Positions 55,501-64,000 of a DNA stretch of 64,000 bases are shown one piece after another; positions within the stretch are counted from its first letter, which is position 1, and every line of letters starts with the position of its first letter. Made by a program: the position numbers and the translations under genes. The DNA is from Sediminibacterium roseum. Its GTDB lineage: Bacteria > Bacteroidota > Bacteroidia > Chitinophagales > Chitinophagaceae. The stretch is from NCBI RefSeq assembly GCF_009939005.1, contig NZ_JAACJS010000015.1, forward strand, positions 1-64,000, written 5' to 3'. The notes beneath the pieces are model-generated. The model had not been told where the DNA came from. It worked only from the letters and a program-made list of their open reading frames with translations, and made no database searches.

Positions 55501-57615
55501 CGGCTCTTTGTAAAAACCCAGCGCAAAAAGATCTGCGTTGTCCACATTTACTTTCCCTGTTGCAGAGGGGTATTGCTGGTTCAGGGCCGTCTTCACATCC
55601 ATGTTCATCCTGATCAGCGAATCGGATATCTTTCCCTTCACATCGTATGCGCCGGATGTTCCGTTGATGTTGAAATTGATGCCCGTATACAAATGCTGTT
55701 GAAAACGGAACGAGTTGATGTCGATCTTAGATTCGACAGATGCGGTCTTGTAATCGATGCCGGACCCTTTCACATAAATATTTCCATTCAGTTTTCCCAG
55801 CATGGAGTCTTTGTTGATCCATTTTCCTGTTTCAAGATCTTTGGCGATGAGACGCATGTTATAGCCCAGCTTATCCGGATTGGTAAAATTGCGCAATTGC
55901 CCTTTCACAGAGGCCTGTCCATACGCGCTCGTAACCAGCAGGTCACTCGTCAACTGCCGCATATCTCCGCGCAGTTTTCCCGTAATATTCATCACCGGAG
56001 GAAGATTCACCAGCTTTTTTCCTTTTGTATTTACAAACGGCTCGAGAAAACTTTTTGTTGCGGTGAGCCTTGCGATCGAGAGGTCGTACATCAATGCGTC
56101 TTTCGACATTGCATTGGAAACCGTTCCTGCTGTGTTTAGGATCAGGTCGTTCTTATCTGAATGCAGTGCCAGCGTTTTGATCACCGCTTTTTTCGGGTTG
56201 CCGGTAACATCTGCTGTAACATAAATGAACGAAACGCCTTGTAACTGCCGGTTGTATTTATCCATGATCGATGGCGCAAGCAACTGGATGTCTTTACGGG
56301 CGATCACATTGTTGGCCATCACCAACCTGTTCTGCTGGTTGCCCCTGTATTGCCCATCGATGCTTGCCGGAAACACCAACGCCTCACCGCTGATGCGCGA
56401 GAAAGGCGTTTTCAACAACATGTTTTTTGCGAGTATCGTAGAGTCGTCCATGCTGAAATCGCCATGCAGGGAATCCAGTACCAAACCACTTTTTTCTTTA
56501 AAGGATAGTGAATCGACATGGATCCTGATCGTGTTGTCGCCATAACCCATATTGGTCAGCCCTGCATTGAAACGAAGCAGGTTTACATGATTTGCATCAA
56601 ACCCCCGTTCCATTTTTTTTGCGGATGGATTGTTGTATGCGATATTGTTGTTCGACAAACGCAGTTCTTTCACCACCACGGCAAGGCTGCTTGTAACGGT
56701 GTCTATCTGTTTGATCTTTTCAACCGCTTTTTCAATGATGTTCCGATCCAGTAAAAGCGATGAGTTGTTCAGCTCGGCCTTGTCGAGCGAGATCTTCTGC
56801 GGCGCCGCAACAGCGAGCCCGTTCAGGTTGAATTCGTTGATGTCGTTAACGGTGCGCAGCCCGGAAGCCTGGCCGTAAAAAGCAAAATGCGACCGCGCAA
56901 TATTCATCTTACCGATCATGATGGATGGCAGGATGCTTTCTTTTGCGGAGTCGCTTACTGCAATGGCCTCGCTGGATCGGCCCGTTGTCAACAGCTGCAG
57001 ATCGAAGAACATATCGGCAACCGTGAATTTGCTGAGCGCATATTTCTGTTTGAAGATATCGAGGCTGTCTACGTTTGCTTTCAGATCCCCGATCCTGGTT
57101 GTAAGAATGGTTCCGCCATATTTGTCATCCCACCTGATCGCCGATTTTGTAATATCGAGTTGGTCGAGCCGGATCGAAAACGTAGATTCTTTTTTGGGGG
57201 CCGGGTTTGCTTCCTTGCTTGCAAATGCATCTACAAGGTACTGGTAGTTGAAAATGGAATCGTTTGCCGCTCTTTTAATGTTTACAGTAATACCACCGAG
57301 TTCGATGCGGCTCACTTCGTATTGTCCTTTGAGCAGTTTGAGCATGTTCACATCCACACGCAGTTTGCTGCCGTAGAGCAATGTGTCGCCCTTCTTATCC
57401 CTGAAAAATACGCCGTCGAGCTCCACCCATTTGGGAAGACGGTAGTTGATAGCGCCGATGTGAATCTCAGATTGGGTCTTTTTGACCAGGTAGGCCTCCA
57501 GTTTTCCGCGAAAAAAATTCTTCACAGGCGCCGTGTGAATCAATAGAACCAAGAGGAGAAGAAGCAGTAGAATGCCCAAAAGTATTCTGCCGATCCATTT
57601 TTTCCATTTGTTCAT
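52534..57615 (-). CDS. tamB: Translocation and assembly module protein TamB
   Basis: A 1693-residue periplasm-spanning protein. A single N-terminal helix (ILLGILLLLLLLVLLIHTA) anchors it in the inner membrane; a very long beta-taco chain follows. The C-terminal DUF490/TamB domain is seen near 1350-1620 (KSKDFFGT-type end, LSKRFLNDRLSLTVGKNFTV). The last 55 residues are highly charged (repeats of Lys, Glu and Arg), an added basic/acidic tail. It is the first gene of the operon with TamL and the AsmA-like protein. Confidence 0.92.
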   Translation of the reverse strand: MNKWKKWIGRILLGILLLLLLLVLLIHTAPVKNFFRGKLEAYLVKKTQSEIHIGAINYRLPKWVELDGVFFRDKKGDTLLYGSKLRVDVNMLKLLKGQYEVSRIELGGITVNIKRAANDSIFNYQYLVDAFASKEANPAPKKESTFSIRLDQLDITKSAIRWDDKYGGTILTTRIGDLKANVDSLDIFKQKYALSKFTVADMFFDLQLLTTGRSSEAIAVSDSAKESILPSIMIGKMNIARSHFAFYGQASGLRTVNDINEFNLNGLAVAAPQKISLDKAELNNSSLLLDRNIIEKAVEKIKQIDTVTSSLAVVVKELRLSNNNIAYNNPSAKKMERGFDANHVNLLRFNAGLTNMGYGDNTIRIHVDSLSFKEKSGLVLDSLHGDFSMDDSTILAKNMLLKTPFSRISGEALVFPASIDGQYRGNQQNRLVMANNVIARKDIQLLAPSIMDKYNRQLQGVSFIYVTADVTGNPKKAVIKTLALHSDKNDLILNTAGTVSNAMSKDALMYDLSIARLTATKSFLEPFVNTKGKKLVNLPPVMNITGKLRGDMRQLTSDLLVTSAYGQASVKGQLRNFTNPDKLGYNMRLIAKDLETGKWINKDSMLGKLNGNIYVKGSGIDYKTASVESKIDINSFRFQQHLYTGINFNINGTSGAYDVKGKISDSLIRMNMDVKTALNQQYPSATGKVNVDNADLFALGFYKEPFRFRSMIDLQAKDLSPQTLNAMVRLDSTIVYQEKRTIRVDSIIAKGSIDSGQTLLTLWAPFADAAVKGDYRYNELPGILQNYMARYSKTPAVTAPVQGNANFTMNANLKPDPIYAMLLPGLFFDKNIHATAKLDTKQKDSSLVFYLAAPVVVYENNRVSNLNIRATGVNDSIKYAIVLDTARASSIQLFSTAVTGGLGKGNLTANIVTNDARKKERYALSITAMQQNNDYRIRLGNRLKLNYADWNVDNNNMITYGKGGVNISQFNIRKGTESISINSASTALNAPIDLKVDRFSLQNVMGLMDRDSLEIAGMLNVQVRVDGLDKTVPLFNGNVKVDSLAYQGIPVGNLVVNAASDNNQAVTFDGKLTGNNNNVDIKGNYNQDKIDATVLLQPMELKTIEPFTQKNLTRSTGKVSGNVTISGNVKSPEWNGNLTFDSASTTLAEYGTVLKIDNQQIVFKYPDVTLNNFTVRDSLNHPLTVNGKVTQGKSGFVTDLSVKTRNFTALDNTPVANNQIYGKAIVDVDVTINGPVTAPDITGNVALKEKSAVTFVRQPKIASAKDREGVMEFVDIDTVKNFVFRPSDTTTVSRSRQEMASLNYNLNIDISKDAKFSIVIDPLTRDELQVQGAGQLNAAVNPNGDISLTGAYNLTKGSYQLNYKFLKRRFELQEGSTIVLSGDPANAEANITAVYEIEASPFDLLSNEVSDNSNPAIYRQKIPFEVVLKIKGRAMEPELTFDVQLKEGTKGINSDMSTTIDNKLTQMRSDPSTMNKQVFALLVMGRFIGEQSKDFFGTSSSDGLKADQVVKQSVGRFLADAVSQVAADLIKGVEVDVDLKTVDNYTDATQRTDLNLALSKRFLNDRLSLTVGKNFTVEGEDPLAKGQDNSNISFLPDITTTYKLSKDGRYMVKAYQKSDYEAILDGYFIETGVAFTLSMDYDKFKELFRKSRDRNAKANRKAEKERAKQKEIEERKKAEETNPKDAAKKENEK

Positions 57616-57779
57616 ACTTCCCTATGTGCGAAAAACATACCACAGGAATTTTCGCATTGTAGCAGGTTTTCAGCGATTGTTAAAATGACGCTGTGTATAT
57701 AATTCCACAAGAACTGGTATTTAGATATAAAACGGCTTTATGGAACGCAATTTGGACTTATACAAGCAAATCAACCGTT

Positions 57780-58283
57780 ATGAATACGCCTACACAACTC
57801 GATTTTATCACTTCAAAGATCAGTGAGTTACAGACCGCTGTGTTTCACAGTCACAGCAATAGTGTGCTGACCCTAAATCCAACAGTGATCAGGGTTTTGA
57901 AGATCGATGACAATGGTTATATCTGGTTTTTTGTAAACAGGCCCGTTCAGGCGGTTACTGAATTTGAGACCCAGTTTCCCGTTGCGCTGAACTTTTACAA
58001 GAAAGGTGTTCCCTTTTTCGTGAACGTATTTGGAATCGCGAGGATCGTGATCGATCCCGAGGAGCTTGCATGCGCGGAGATCGACAATGAGATCAGCAAC
58101 GGTGTGCTCAGCGACAAACTTTTGCTGAGCGTGAAGATGGCCAACGTGAACTATTACGAAAAAGAAGCCGATGTTAAAAAATCATGGTTCTCAAAACTGA
58201 AAAAAGCAGTTAGCGAGATCTTTGTTCCGGCAGAAGATTTTTATTACAATCCAGAAACACAGAACGACAGGCATTTTGCATAA
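57780..58283 (+). CDS. Pyridoxamine 5'-phosphate oxidase-fold protein
   Basis: A 167-residue protein from ATG 57780. The split-barrel sequence is visible as VIRVLKIDDNGYIWFFVNRP, then FETQFPVALNFYKKGVPFFV and FGIARIVIDPEELA, as in the general-stress PNPOx-like family that binds FMN or F420-type cofactors. An unusual basic linker and a tail KSWFSKLKKAVSEIF end the chain. Substrate unknown. It is divergent from tamB with a 164-bp gap that carries both promoters. Confidence 0.8.
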   Translation: MNTPTQLDFITSKISELQTAVFHSHSNSVLTLNPTVIRVLKIDDNGYIWFFVNRPVQAVTEFETQFPVALNFYKKGVPFFVNVFGIARIVIDPEELACAEIDNEISNGVLSDKLLLSVKMANVNYYEKEADVKKSWFSKLKKAVSEIFVPAEDFYYNPETQNDRHFA

Positions 58284-58346
58284 ATACGTGTACACTTATC
58301 GACGAGAATTTTACATCAGACAGTTATTATTCACTAAAATCCATTT

Positions 58347-58994
58347 ATGAAAAATCCAATCAGAGCCATTTCACTGGCAGTTTTAACCATGGCTTTATTC
58401 GTGGTGAGCAATCCGTCATCAGCACAGGAAGTATCAAGACGCAATCCTACATTCGGTATCAAGGGCGGTATCAATTTAAACAACCTGTACGTAGACAACG
58501 TTACCGACCAGAACATGAAAGTAGGCGCGAACGTTGGACTTTATGCGAAGCTTCCCGTTGCAACCGGTTTTGCAGTTCAACCGGAGATCACTTATTCAAT
58601 GAAGGGATCACAGACCACTTACAACAGCGTACTCGGAAGTGGCAAATACAGGTTTAATCTGGATTATCTCGAAGTACCGGTAGCGGCGGTGGTCAACATC
58701 GCGCCCAACTTCAACATTCATGCAGGGCCTTATGTTGCGTTCCTGTTATCAGCAAAAGTAAAAGACGTTGATGCAAACGGAACCGTTAATGGCGTAACCC
58801 AACTGAACACCGACAACTTCCATTCTACTGACTGGGGTCTGTTTGGCGGTCTTGGGTTTGACATCGGCGGTGCAACTTTAGGGGCACGTTACACAAAAGG
58901 CTTCCAGGAAGTTGGTAAACCGGGCGCTACTTCAAACTTTCTGCAGAATGCGAAGAACAGCGGATTTACATTTTACGTGGGAATCGGTCTTTAG
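58347..58994 (+). CDS. Outer-membrane beta-barrel protein (PF13568-like)
   Basis: A 215-residue exported protein. Signal peptide MKNPIRAISLAVLTMALFVV ends at SSAQE. An eight-strand-type barrel follows, starting FGIKGGINLNNLYVD and ending with a strand FTFYVGIGL whose last residue is hydrophobic, as outer-membrane proteins require. It matches the porin/OmpA-like barrels common in Bacteroidota. It lies 63 bp after the PNPOx-like gene and is followed by a terminator. Confidence 0.9.
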   Translation: MKNPIRAISLAVLTMALFVVSNPSSAQEVSRRNPTFGIKGGINLNNLYVDNVTDQNMKVGANVGLYAKLPVATGFAVQPEITYSMKGSQTTYNSVLGSGKYRFNLDYLEVPVAAVVNIAPNFNIHAGPYVAFLLSAKVKDVDANGTVNGVTQLNTDNFHSTDWGLFGGLGFDIGGATLGARYTKGFQEVGKPGATSNFLQNAKNSGFTFYVGIGL

Positions 58995-59016
58995 TTTCCC
59001 AAACAATAAGTATCAC

Positions 59017-59048
59017 AAGAGGCGATCCAATGGATCGCCTCTTTTTTA
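59017..59048 (+). terminator. Rho-independent terminator
   Basis: AGAGGCGATCC-AAT-GGATCGCCTCT followed by a T-tract, 25 bp after the barrel gene. Confidence 0.93.
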
Positions 59049-59078
59049 TGAACCTGTTCCCCTGGAGGTGGAGGAACC

Positions 59079-60518
59079 TTACCCTTTAAATGTGAGTTCG
59101 AATGTTGTACCCGCGCCAAGCTGCGAATTCACTTCAATGCCTGCATTGTGGGCATTGAGTATGGTGAGCGTGGACGCAAGGCCCAATCCCAACCCATTTC
59201 TTTTGGAAGTGAAATAGGGCTCGAACAAACGGGCCTTTGTTTCGGGATTCATTCCACAGCCGTTGTCGCTGATGGTCAGTACCGTTGCATTTGCTTTTGG
59301 ATGGATGTTGATATCGATTACGCCGGTTTCATCTGCAACAGCTTCTATGGCGTTGATCACGATGTTCAGCAACGCCATCTCCAGTTTGGGCTTGTCGGCC
59401 CTGATCATGCAATCTTCTTTCGGCGGGTTGAAACGGATGGTTATTTTGCGGAGGGTTGCCCTGTCCTGCACAGCGCTGATCACGTCGTTGATCATTTCCA
59501 ACAAAGAGATCGGCTGCAGTGCCATGTCTGCCGGCCTTGAACTTTGCAGCAATTCTGTGATCAGGTCGTTGATGCGTTTTGCATTTCGCTGGATGATCTC
59601 GAGGTATAGCCGGTCGTCTTCATTGCTGATCTGCTGAACCAGGTTCTCCACAGAAAGATTGATGTTGTTCAGCGGGTTCCTTACCTCGTGCGCCATCGTT
59701 CTGATGAACCTGCTGGTTGCCGCAAGCTTTTCTGCCTGCAGGCTCGCCAGCTCCGCTTTTTTGAGGCTGGTAATGTCGTGGATGATGCCCTGGATATAGT
59801 TCAGGTTCTCACTGTCAACCTCGATCGATGCCGTTACAAGACAGGTCTTGACGGTTTTGTCTGCGGTAACCAGTTCCACTTCGTAATTCTCCACTTCACC
59901 ATCTTCGAGCAGCGTTTGCATGAATACGTCTACCTGCGTCTGCGCGTTGAAAAAATCAGTGATCTTTCTGCCAACGCATGCTTCCACCGGAACCTCGAGG
60001 ATATCGGTTACTGCGTAGTTTACCGTGCGCAGTGAGGTGTCTATGTCGGCGATAAATACAATATCCTTCGATTTCTCGAAGATGTTCCTGTACTTTCTTT
60101 CGCTGTCCTTGATCTTTTGCAGGTTGCTGATCCGCTCGAGCGTGTAACGGATCGTGCGCTCGAGTTTGTCTTCGTCGAGATCTGCCTTGATGAGGTAATC
60201 AAACGCACCAGCCTTGGTGGCCTCTATATCGATTTCGTAGTTCCCTTTACCCGTTAAAAGGATGACGGGGGTATTGCAGTTCCTGTCTTGTATATCCTTG
60301 ATCAGATCGATACCATTTTTCGCACCCAGCCTGTAATCGGAAAAGCAGATCGTGTATGAGTGCGTGGTTAGCTCGGTAATGGCCTCTTCGTAGCGGGAGA
60401 TCCACTTTACCTCGCATTTCCAGGCGCGCAGGTGTTTTATGTAATCATTGATCAGCAAAAAATCATCTTCATCGTCTTCAACAACGAGTATCCGCAGTAA
60501 CTGCTGATTGGTAGGCAT
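59079..60518 (-). CDS. Receiver-PAS-histidine kinase
   Basis: A 479-residue soluble protein. Receiver at 1-125 (Asp in TICFSDYRLGAKNG; Lys in YLIKADL), PAS at about 140-260 (SERKYRNIFEKSKDIVFIAD), HisKA with His in FIRTMAHEVRNPLNNINLS, and HATPase with NVVINAIEAV-like N-box (IVINAIEAV), DNGCGM and GLGLGLASTLTIL. The AHEVRNPL box differs from the SHDLKEPL type of the other soluble kinases and resembles NtrB-type kinases, fitting its place two genes after an NtrC activator. It starts 8 bp after the preceding kinase gene. Confidence 0.92.
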   Translation of the reverse strand: MPTNQQLLRILVVEDDEDDFLLINDYIKHLRAWKCEVKWISRYEEAITELTTHSYTICFSDYRLGAKNGIDLIKDIQDRNCNTPVILLTGKGNYEIDIEATKAGAFDYLIKADLDEDKLERTIRYTLERISNLQKIKDSERKYRNIFEKSKDIVFIADIDTSLRTVNYAVTDILEVPVEACVGRKITDFFNAQTQVDVFMQTLLEDGEVENYEVELVTADKTVKTCLVTASIEVDSENLNYIQGIIHDITSLKKAELASLQAEKLAATSRFIRTMAHEVRNPLNNINLSVENLVQQISNEDDRLYLEIIQRNAKRINDLITELLQSSRPADMALQPISLLEMINDVISAVQDRATLRKITIRFNPPKEDCMIRADKPKLEMALLNIVINAIEAVADETGVIDINIHPKANATVLTISDNGCGMNPETKARLFEPYFTSKRNGLGLGLASTLTILNAHNAGIEVNSQLGAGTTFELTFKG

Positions 60519-60526
60519 AAGCTGGG

Positions 60527-61705
60527 CTATTGTTCTTTTGGTAAGATAACAGAAAAAGCGGTTCCTTTTCCGGGTTCGCTTTCTGCAAAAATGAGTCCTT
60601 TGTGGTTGACAACGATTTTACGGCAGATGCTCAGGCCGATACCGGTGCCGGGGTATTCGGATTTACCTTCGAGCCTTTGAAAAAGCTGGAAAATACGTTC
60701 GGCATATTGCTGCTCAAACCCGATGCCGTTGTCGGCGATCTTTATTAAAAAATATTCCTGTGCCCTTGGCAACTGGTAATTTGATTTTTCCTGTGTTGAG
60801 AGTACGTGTTGGGTAATCCTGATGACAAGCGAAGTATCTTTTTTCCTGAACTTGATGGCATTGTGCAGCAGGTTGAAAAACAACTGGCGCATCTGGCTCG
60901 GTATCGCTTCTATCGCGGGTAGTTCATCAACCTCAACAACGGCGCCGGTTTCATCGATCTTAAGATCCAGGTCGTCGATCGTGGCCTTCAGCAGTTCTGA
61001 AAGGTCAACCTTCTCAAATGCCTGTTTGTTGCGGCTCACGCGTGAGAACTCGAGCAGGTTGTCGATCAGGTTGCGCATGTTCTCCGAAGCATTCATCATG
61101 CGGGAGAGATACATGGATCCATCTTCATTCAGCACATTCCCAAACTGTGTTTTGAGGCGTTGGCCAAAAGTGGAGATCTTACGCAAAGGTTCCTGCATGT
61201 CGTGTGATGCCACGTACGCAAATTCTTCCAGCTCCTGGTTTGATTTATTGAGTTCCTCTATTTTCTGTTCCAGCAAACGATCGTGCTCTTTCAGCTGGCT
61301 AATGTTTTCCAGGTGAACAGAGTAATACGATCCATACAACTTGCGCAGCTTTACACGGTAAAAATTATGTTTGCCCTGTTTCGACTGCAAACGATACTCA
61401 CACCCCGATACATTGCCGTCGTTGTTCTTTAAACACTCGAGTATTTTTTCACGGAAAGGCTGGTGATCGTCGGAATGCAGCAAGGGAAAGATGCTGTAGT
61501 TGTTCTTTGCAAGGTCCTCAACAGTATACTGGAACTCATCTTCAAACCGTTCGTTCATGTAAATGATCCGGTCGGTTTCCAGGTTGTAGAACAGGACCGG
61601 CTCAGTGGAATAAAAAGAAAAATGCTTCCCCAAAAAATCAGGGTTCCCTCCTTTATCCAGGGTTTCTTTTATAAAGGCGAAGTCTGATAAGAATGATTCC
61701 AGCAT
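60527..61705 (-). CDS. PAS-histidine kinase
   Basis: A 392-residue soluble kinase. PAS region about 25-145 (PVLFYNLETDRIIYMNERFE), a coiled coil, HisKA with His in FAYVASHDMQEPLRKISTFG, and HATPase with NLLHNAIKFRK, DNGIGFEQQY and GTGIGLSICRKI. There is no membrane segment. It lies between the sigma-54 activator gene (13 bp) and the receiver-PAS kinase (8 bp), so all three are one operon and probably one phosphorelay. Confidence 0.93.
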   Translation of the reverse strand: MLESFLSDFAFIKETLDKGGNPDFLGKHFSFYSTEPVLFYNLETDRIIYMNERFEDEFQYTVEDLAKNNYSIFPLLHSDDHQPFREKILECLKNNDGNVSGCEYRLQSKQGKHNFYRVKLRKLYGSYYSVHLENISQLKEHDRLLEQKIEELNKSNQELEEFAYVASHDMQEPLRKISTFGQRLKTQFGNVLNEDGSMYLSRMMNASENMRNLIDNLLEFSRVSRNKQAFEKVDLSELLKATIDDLDLKIDETGAVVEVDELPAIEAIPSQMRQLFFNLLHNAIKFRKKDTSLVIRITQHVLSTQEKSNYQLPRAQEYFLIKIADNGIGFEQQYAERIFQLFQRLEGKSEYPGTGIGLSICRKIVVNHKGLIFAESEPGKGTAFSVILPKEQ

Positions 61706-61718
61706 GTTTGTCAGGGGT

Positions 61719-63275
61719 CTAATGCTCGTTGAATTCGTTGTATTGTTTCATTTTGTTGTAGAGCGTTTTCCTGTCTACATTCAAGAGCTTAGCCGCTTTG
61801 CTTTTGTTGTAATTCGCTTTCTTAAGGGCCTGTACAATCATCTCGTATTCCGCATCTATGCTCACTGCTTTCAACGCATGCGAGCTTACTTCTACCGCTT
61901 TGTGTTTTACTTCTATGGTCTTGTCTTCTGTTTCTGCCGATGATGCTGTTGGCGAAGCATAAGACGAAGTGGTTGTATAATCATCTGTCGAACGTTCAGC
62001 GGTAGCCGCGGGCCTCCTGTCGGTTTCCGGCTCACGGTATACGGTGTCGAAGGCTAGTTTGTTGTGGTTAACCAGCTCAAACGGGAGCACGGTTACGTCT
62101 ATCCATTCATTGTCTGCCAGCAACGCCGAACGTTTTACCACGTTTTTCAACTCGCGCAGGTTACCCGGCCAGTAGTAAGAGCGGAAGATGTTTTCCACTT
62201 CCGGTTTAAACCCTTTTACGTTCTTATCGAGGTCGTTGTTGGTCTGGTCGAGGAAGAAATGCGCAAACATCAGGATATCGCTTCTTCGCTCGCGCAATGG
62301 CGGAACATTGATGCTGAATTCGTTGAAACGGTGGTACAGGTCCTCGCGGAAACGCCCGCGTTTCGATTCATCCCACAACTTTTCATTACTGGCTACGATG
62401 ATACGTATGTCGAGGTCGATGTCTTTGCTGCCACCCAACCTTCTCATTTTTCTTTCCTGTACCACGCGCAGCAGGGAAACCTGTACATCGTAGGGCAGGT
62501 TGGCGATCTCATCAAGGAAAACGGTACCGCCGTTGGCAAGTTCGAGGTTGCCCAGCTTCTGGTTGAGCGCGCCTGTAAAGGAGCCTTTCTCGTGGCCGAA
62601 CAATTCACTGCCGGCCAGTTCTTTCGACAACGCACCGCAATCGATGGCGATGAACGGCGCTGATTTTCTTTTGCTGCGTGAATGGATCTCCTGGGCAATG
62701 GCCTCTTTTCCGCTCCCGCTCTCGCCGTAAATGATCACGCTGTAATTGGTGGGCGCAACAAGGTCCATCTGTTTGAGAATGGGCCTGAACTCGTTGCTGT
62801 CGCTGAAAATGTATTTACCGGTTGGTTTTACTTTCTTTTCTGCAGATGGCTTGCCCTCAGACTTGCTTTCCTTAACAGGCTGGGCAATGCCATTGTGCTG
62901 GGCCCCAGGCTCCTGCGAGAGGCTGATGGCTTTCTTGATGGTAACCAGGATCTCCTCAGGGAAAAGCGGTTTGGTGATGTAGTCGTAGGCACCGTGCTTG
63001 ATCACCTCAACGGCCACCTTGATATCGCTGTATCCTGTTATGATGATCACCGGCACCTGTGGCGTTCTTTCTTTGATCTGTATCAACAGGTCCTTGCCAT
63101 CGGTATCCTCCAGGCGGAAATCGCACAGGATCACATCAGGCGTGTTTTTTTCCAGTTCCTCGAGCGCTTTTTTCCCTGTATGGGCAAACTTTACGTCGAA
63201 ATTGTTACGTGTCAAAAAACGGTCAAGCAAACGGCACATATCCAGGTCATCGTCGATAATCAGAATTTTATTCAT
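61719..63275 (-). CDS. NtrC-family sigma-54-dependent activator
   Basis: A 518-residue complete activator. Receiver with Asp52 (ILCDFRLEDTDG) and Lys in YITKPLF. AAA+ domain with Walker A GESGSGKE, sigma-54 contact loop GSFTGA (in EKGSFTGALNQ), Walker B GGTVFLDEI and FREDLYHRFNEF. A Ser/Thr/Glu-rich linker of about 65 residues separates it from a Fis-type HTH (NKSKAAKLLNVDRKTLYNKM). It is closely similar in layout to the degenerate protein at 40778-41983 but keeps every part that one lost. It lies 97 bp downstream of rpoN. Confidence 0.95.
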   Translation of the reverse strand: MNKILIIDDDLDMCRLLDRFLTRNNFDVKFAHTGKKALEELEKNTPDVILCDFRLEDTDGKDLLIQIKERTPQVPVIIITGYSDIKVAVEVIKHGAYDYITKPLFPEEILVTIKKAISLSQEPGAQHNGIAQPVKESKSEGKPSAEKKVKPTGKYIFSDSNEFRPILKQMDLVAPTNYSVIIYGESGSGKEAIAQEIHSRSKRKSAPFIAIDCGALSKELAGSELFGHEKGSFTGALNQKLGNLELANGGTVFLDEIANLPYDVQVSLLRVVQERKMRRLGGSKDIDLDIRIIVASNEKLWDESKRGRFREDLYHRFNEFSINVPPLRERRSDILMFAHFFLDQTNNDLDKNVKGFKPEVENIFRSYYWPGNLRELKNVVKRSALLADNEWIDVTVLPFELVNHNKLAFDTVYREPETDRRPAATAERSTDDYTTTSSYASPTASSAETEDKTIEVKHKAVEVSSHALKAVSIDAEYEMIVQALKKANYNKSKAAKLLNVDRKTLYNKMKQYNEFNEH

Positions 63276-63372
63276 AATGGGTTTATTCGGGTGGCTAATT
63301 CTAAAGTTATTGCAAAGTACGAATTACAGGAAGTACGAGGTACGAACCGAAGTTCAAATTTTCAGGTACCTT

Positions 63373-64000
63373 TTAAATTGCTTTTGCCCAGATCCGCCTC
63401 ATATCTCCTACAGGGATGTTCAGGAGTTCCCTGTATTTAGCCACTGTTCTGCGGGCGATTTTAATTCCGGCCTCTTCCAAAAGCGCTACCAGTTGCTGGT
63501 CGTTGTACGGCATGTCTTTGTCTTCCGCATCAATGATCGCTTTTAATTTGATCTGAACCACGCGGTTGCTCACAGACAAGCCATCTTCGCTAACGATACT
63601 TTGTGTAAAGAGGTTTTTCAGCAATACATAGCCGAATGGCGTATCGATGTATTTGTTACAGGTTACACGGGAGATGGTTGAAATATCCAGTCCCACCTCA
63701 TCCGCAATGTTTTTCAGGATCATCGGGCGCATATAAGCCGCATCGCCGGTCAGGAAATATTCTTTCTGCCTTTTCACGATCGCGCGAATGATGCGCAGCA
63801 TGTTGTCTTCCCTTTGTTTGATGGCATTGATGAACCACATCGCCGATGTGAGTTTGTTCTTAAAGCTCTGCATCGCCGCTTTCTCATCTGCCGTTCTGCC
63901 CTCTTTCTTTTCAACCGTTTGCATAAGCGATTGGTTGATGTAAAGCAGGTTCGACTTTTGCTTGTAAAGATCCACCATCAGCGTCTCTCCTTCTACTGTC
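63373..64000 (-). CDS. rpoN: RNA polymerase sigma-54 factor, C-terminal part (cut by window edge)
   Basis: The last 208 residues of RpoN; the frame stays open to 64000 (TVEGETLMVDLYKQKSNLLY), so the N-terminal part lies outside. Visible are the core-binding domain end, MRPMILKNIADEVGLDISTI (HTH), and the RpoN box ARRTVAKYRE near the C-terminus. It directs core polymerase to -24/-12 promoters and needs an activator such as the one encoded next to it. Gene order rpoN-ntrC-kinase-kinase supports a joint regulon. Confidence 0.95.
   Translation of the reverse strand, partial: TVEGETLMVDLYKQKSNLLYINQSLMQTVEKKEGRTADEKAAMQSFKNKLTSAMWFINAIKQREDNMLRIIRAIVKRQKEYFLTGDAAYMRPMILKNIADEVGLDISTISRVTCNKYIDTPFGYVLLKNLFTQSIVSEDGLSVSNRVVQIKLKAIIDAEDKDMPYNDQQLVALLEEAGIKIARRTVAKYRELLNIPVGDMRRIWAKAI

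Overview
The window looks like chromosomal DNA of a Bacteroidota bacterium, most likely Chitinophagaceae or a close relative. This rests on family content, not a database search: a lipoprotein-type Omp85/TamL beside TamB, DUF4142 and DUF6496-type proteins, a PF13568-type beta-barrel, abundant HisKA kinases with the [12 protein letters not shown]-box, and very few Shine-Dalgarno sites. No rRNA, tRNA or CRISPR array was seen.

Layout. (1) 1-7182 is an AT-rich accessory stretch. It starts with the tail of an IS3-family element, then a zincin-type lipoprotein, a secreted unknown, an O-antigen-ligase-like protein that appears to lack its N-terminal half, a GT51 transglycosylase (mtgA) and an M23 peptidase. 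It ends with a REP-associated tyrosine transposase (RAYT) surrounded by three copies of its hairpin repeat. (2) 7183-20583 is a metabolic and stress block: a small acidic protein, a LYS1/alanine-dehydrogenase-like enzyme, a Tat-exported phospholipase C, a THI-box (TPP) riboswitch in front of an unknown acidic protein, an XRE regulator, a YciE/YciF ferritin-like protein, a YetF membrane protein, a Rieske FAD oxidoreductase, a histone-H1-like protein, and a Ku / SDR / LigD end-joining cluster. (3) 20769-31572 is a signalling island: two hybrid kinases, a stand-alone receiver, CheR and CheB in one operon, a reversed receiver gene, then a 1212-residue CheB-CheR-PAS-kinase fusion. (4) 31584-42900 holds a rod-like RNA-scale inverted repeat, a 56-residue lipoprotein, a 2905-residue cyclic beta-1,2-glucan synthase-like protein, an NtrC-like regulator that has lost its sigma-54 contact loop, and a receiver. 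(5) 43120-48107 has small stress and envelope genes (DUF4142, iron-permease-like, topoisomerase IB, DUF2383, lmo0937, YihY). (6) 48181-57615 is a tamB-tamL-AsmA-like operon for outer-membrane biogenesis. (7) 57780-64000 has a PNPOx-like protein, an outer-membrane barrel, and an operon of rpoN (cut by the window edge), a complete NtrC-type activator and two histidine kinases.

How they fit together: the main themes are environmental signalling through phosphorelays and sigma-54, DNA protection and repair, and envelope maintenance. The observation most worth following is the TPP riboswitch with its own terminator at 12214-12334. It reads into a gene that does not resemble any thiamine gene. Other points of interest are the RAYT/REP unit, the paired intact and degenerate NtrC proteins, the split and fused CheB/CheR kinase systems side by side, and the approximately 120-nt rod-like hairpin at 31584-31703.
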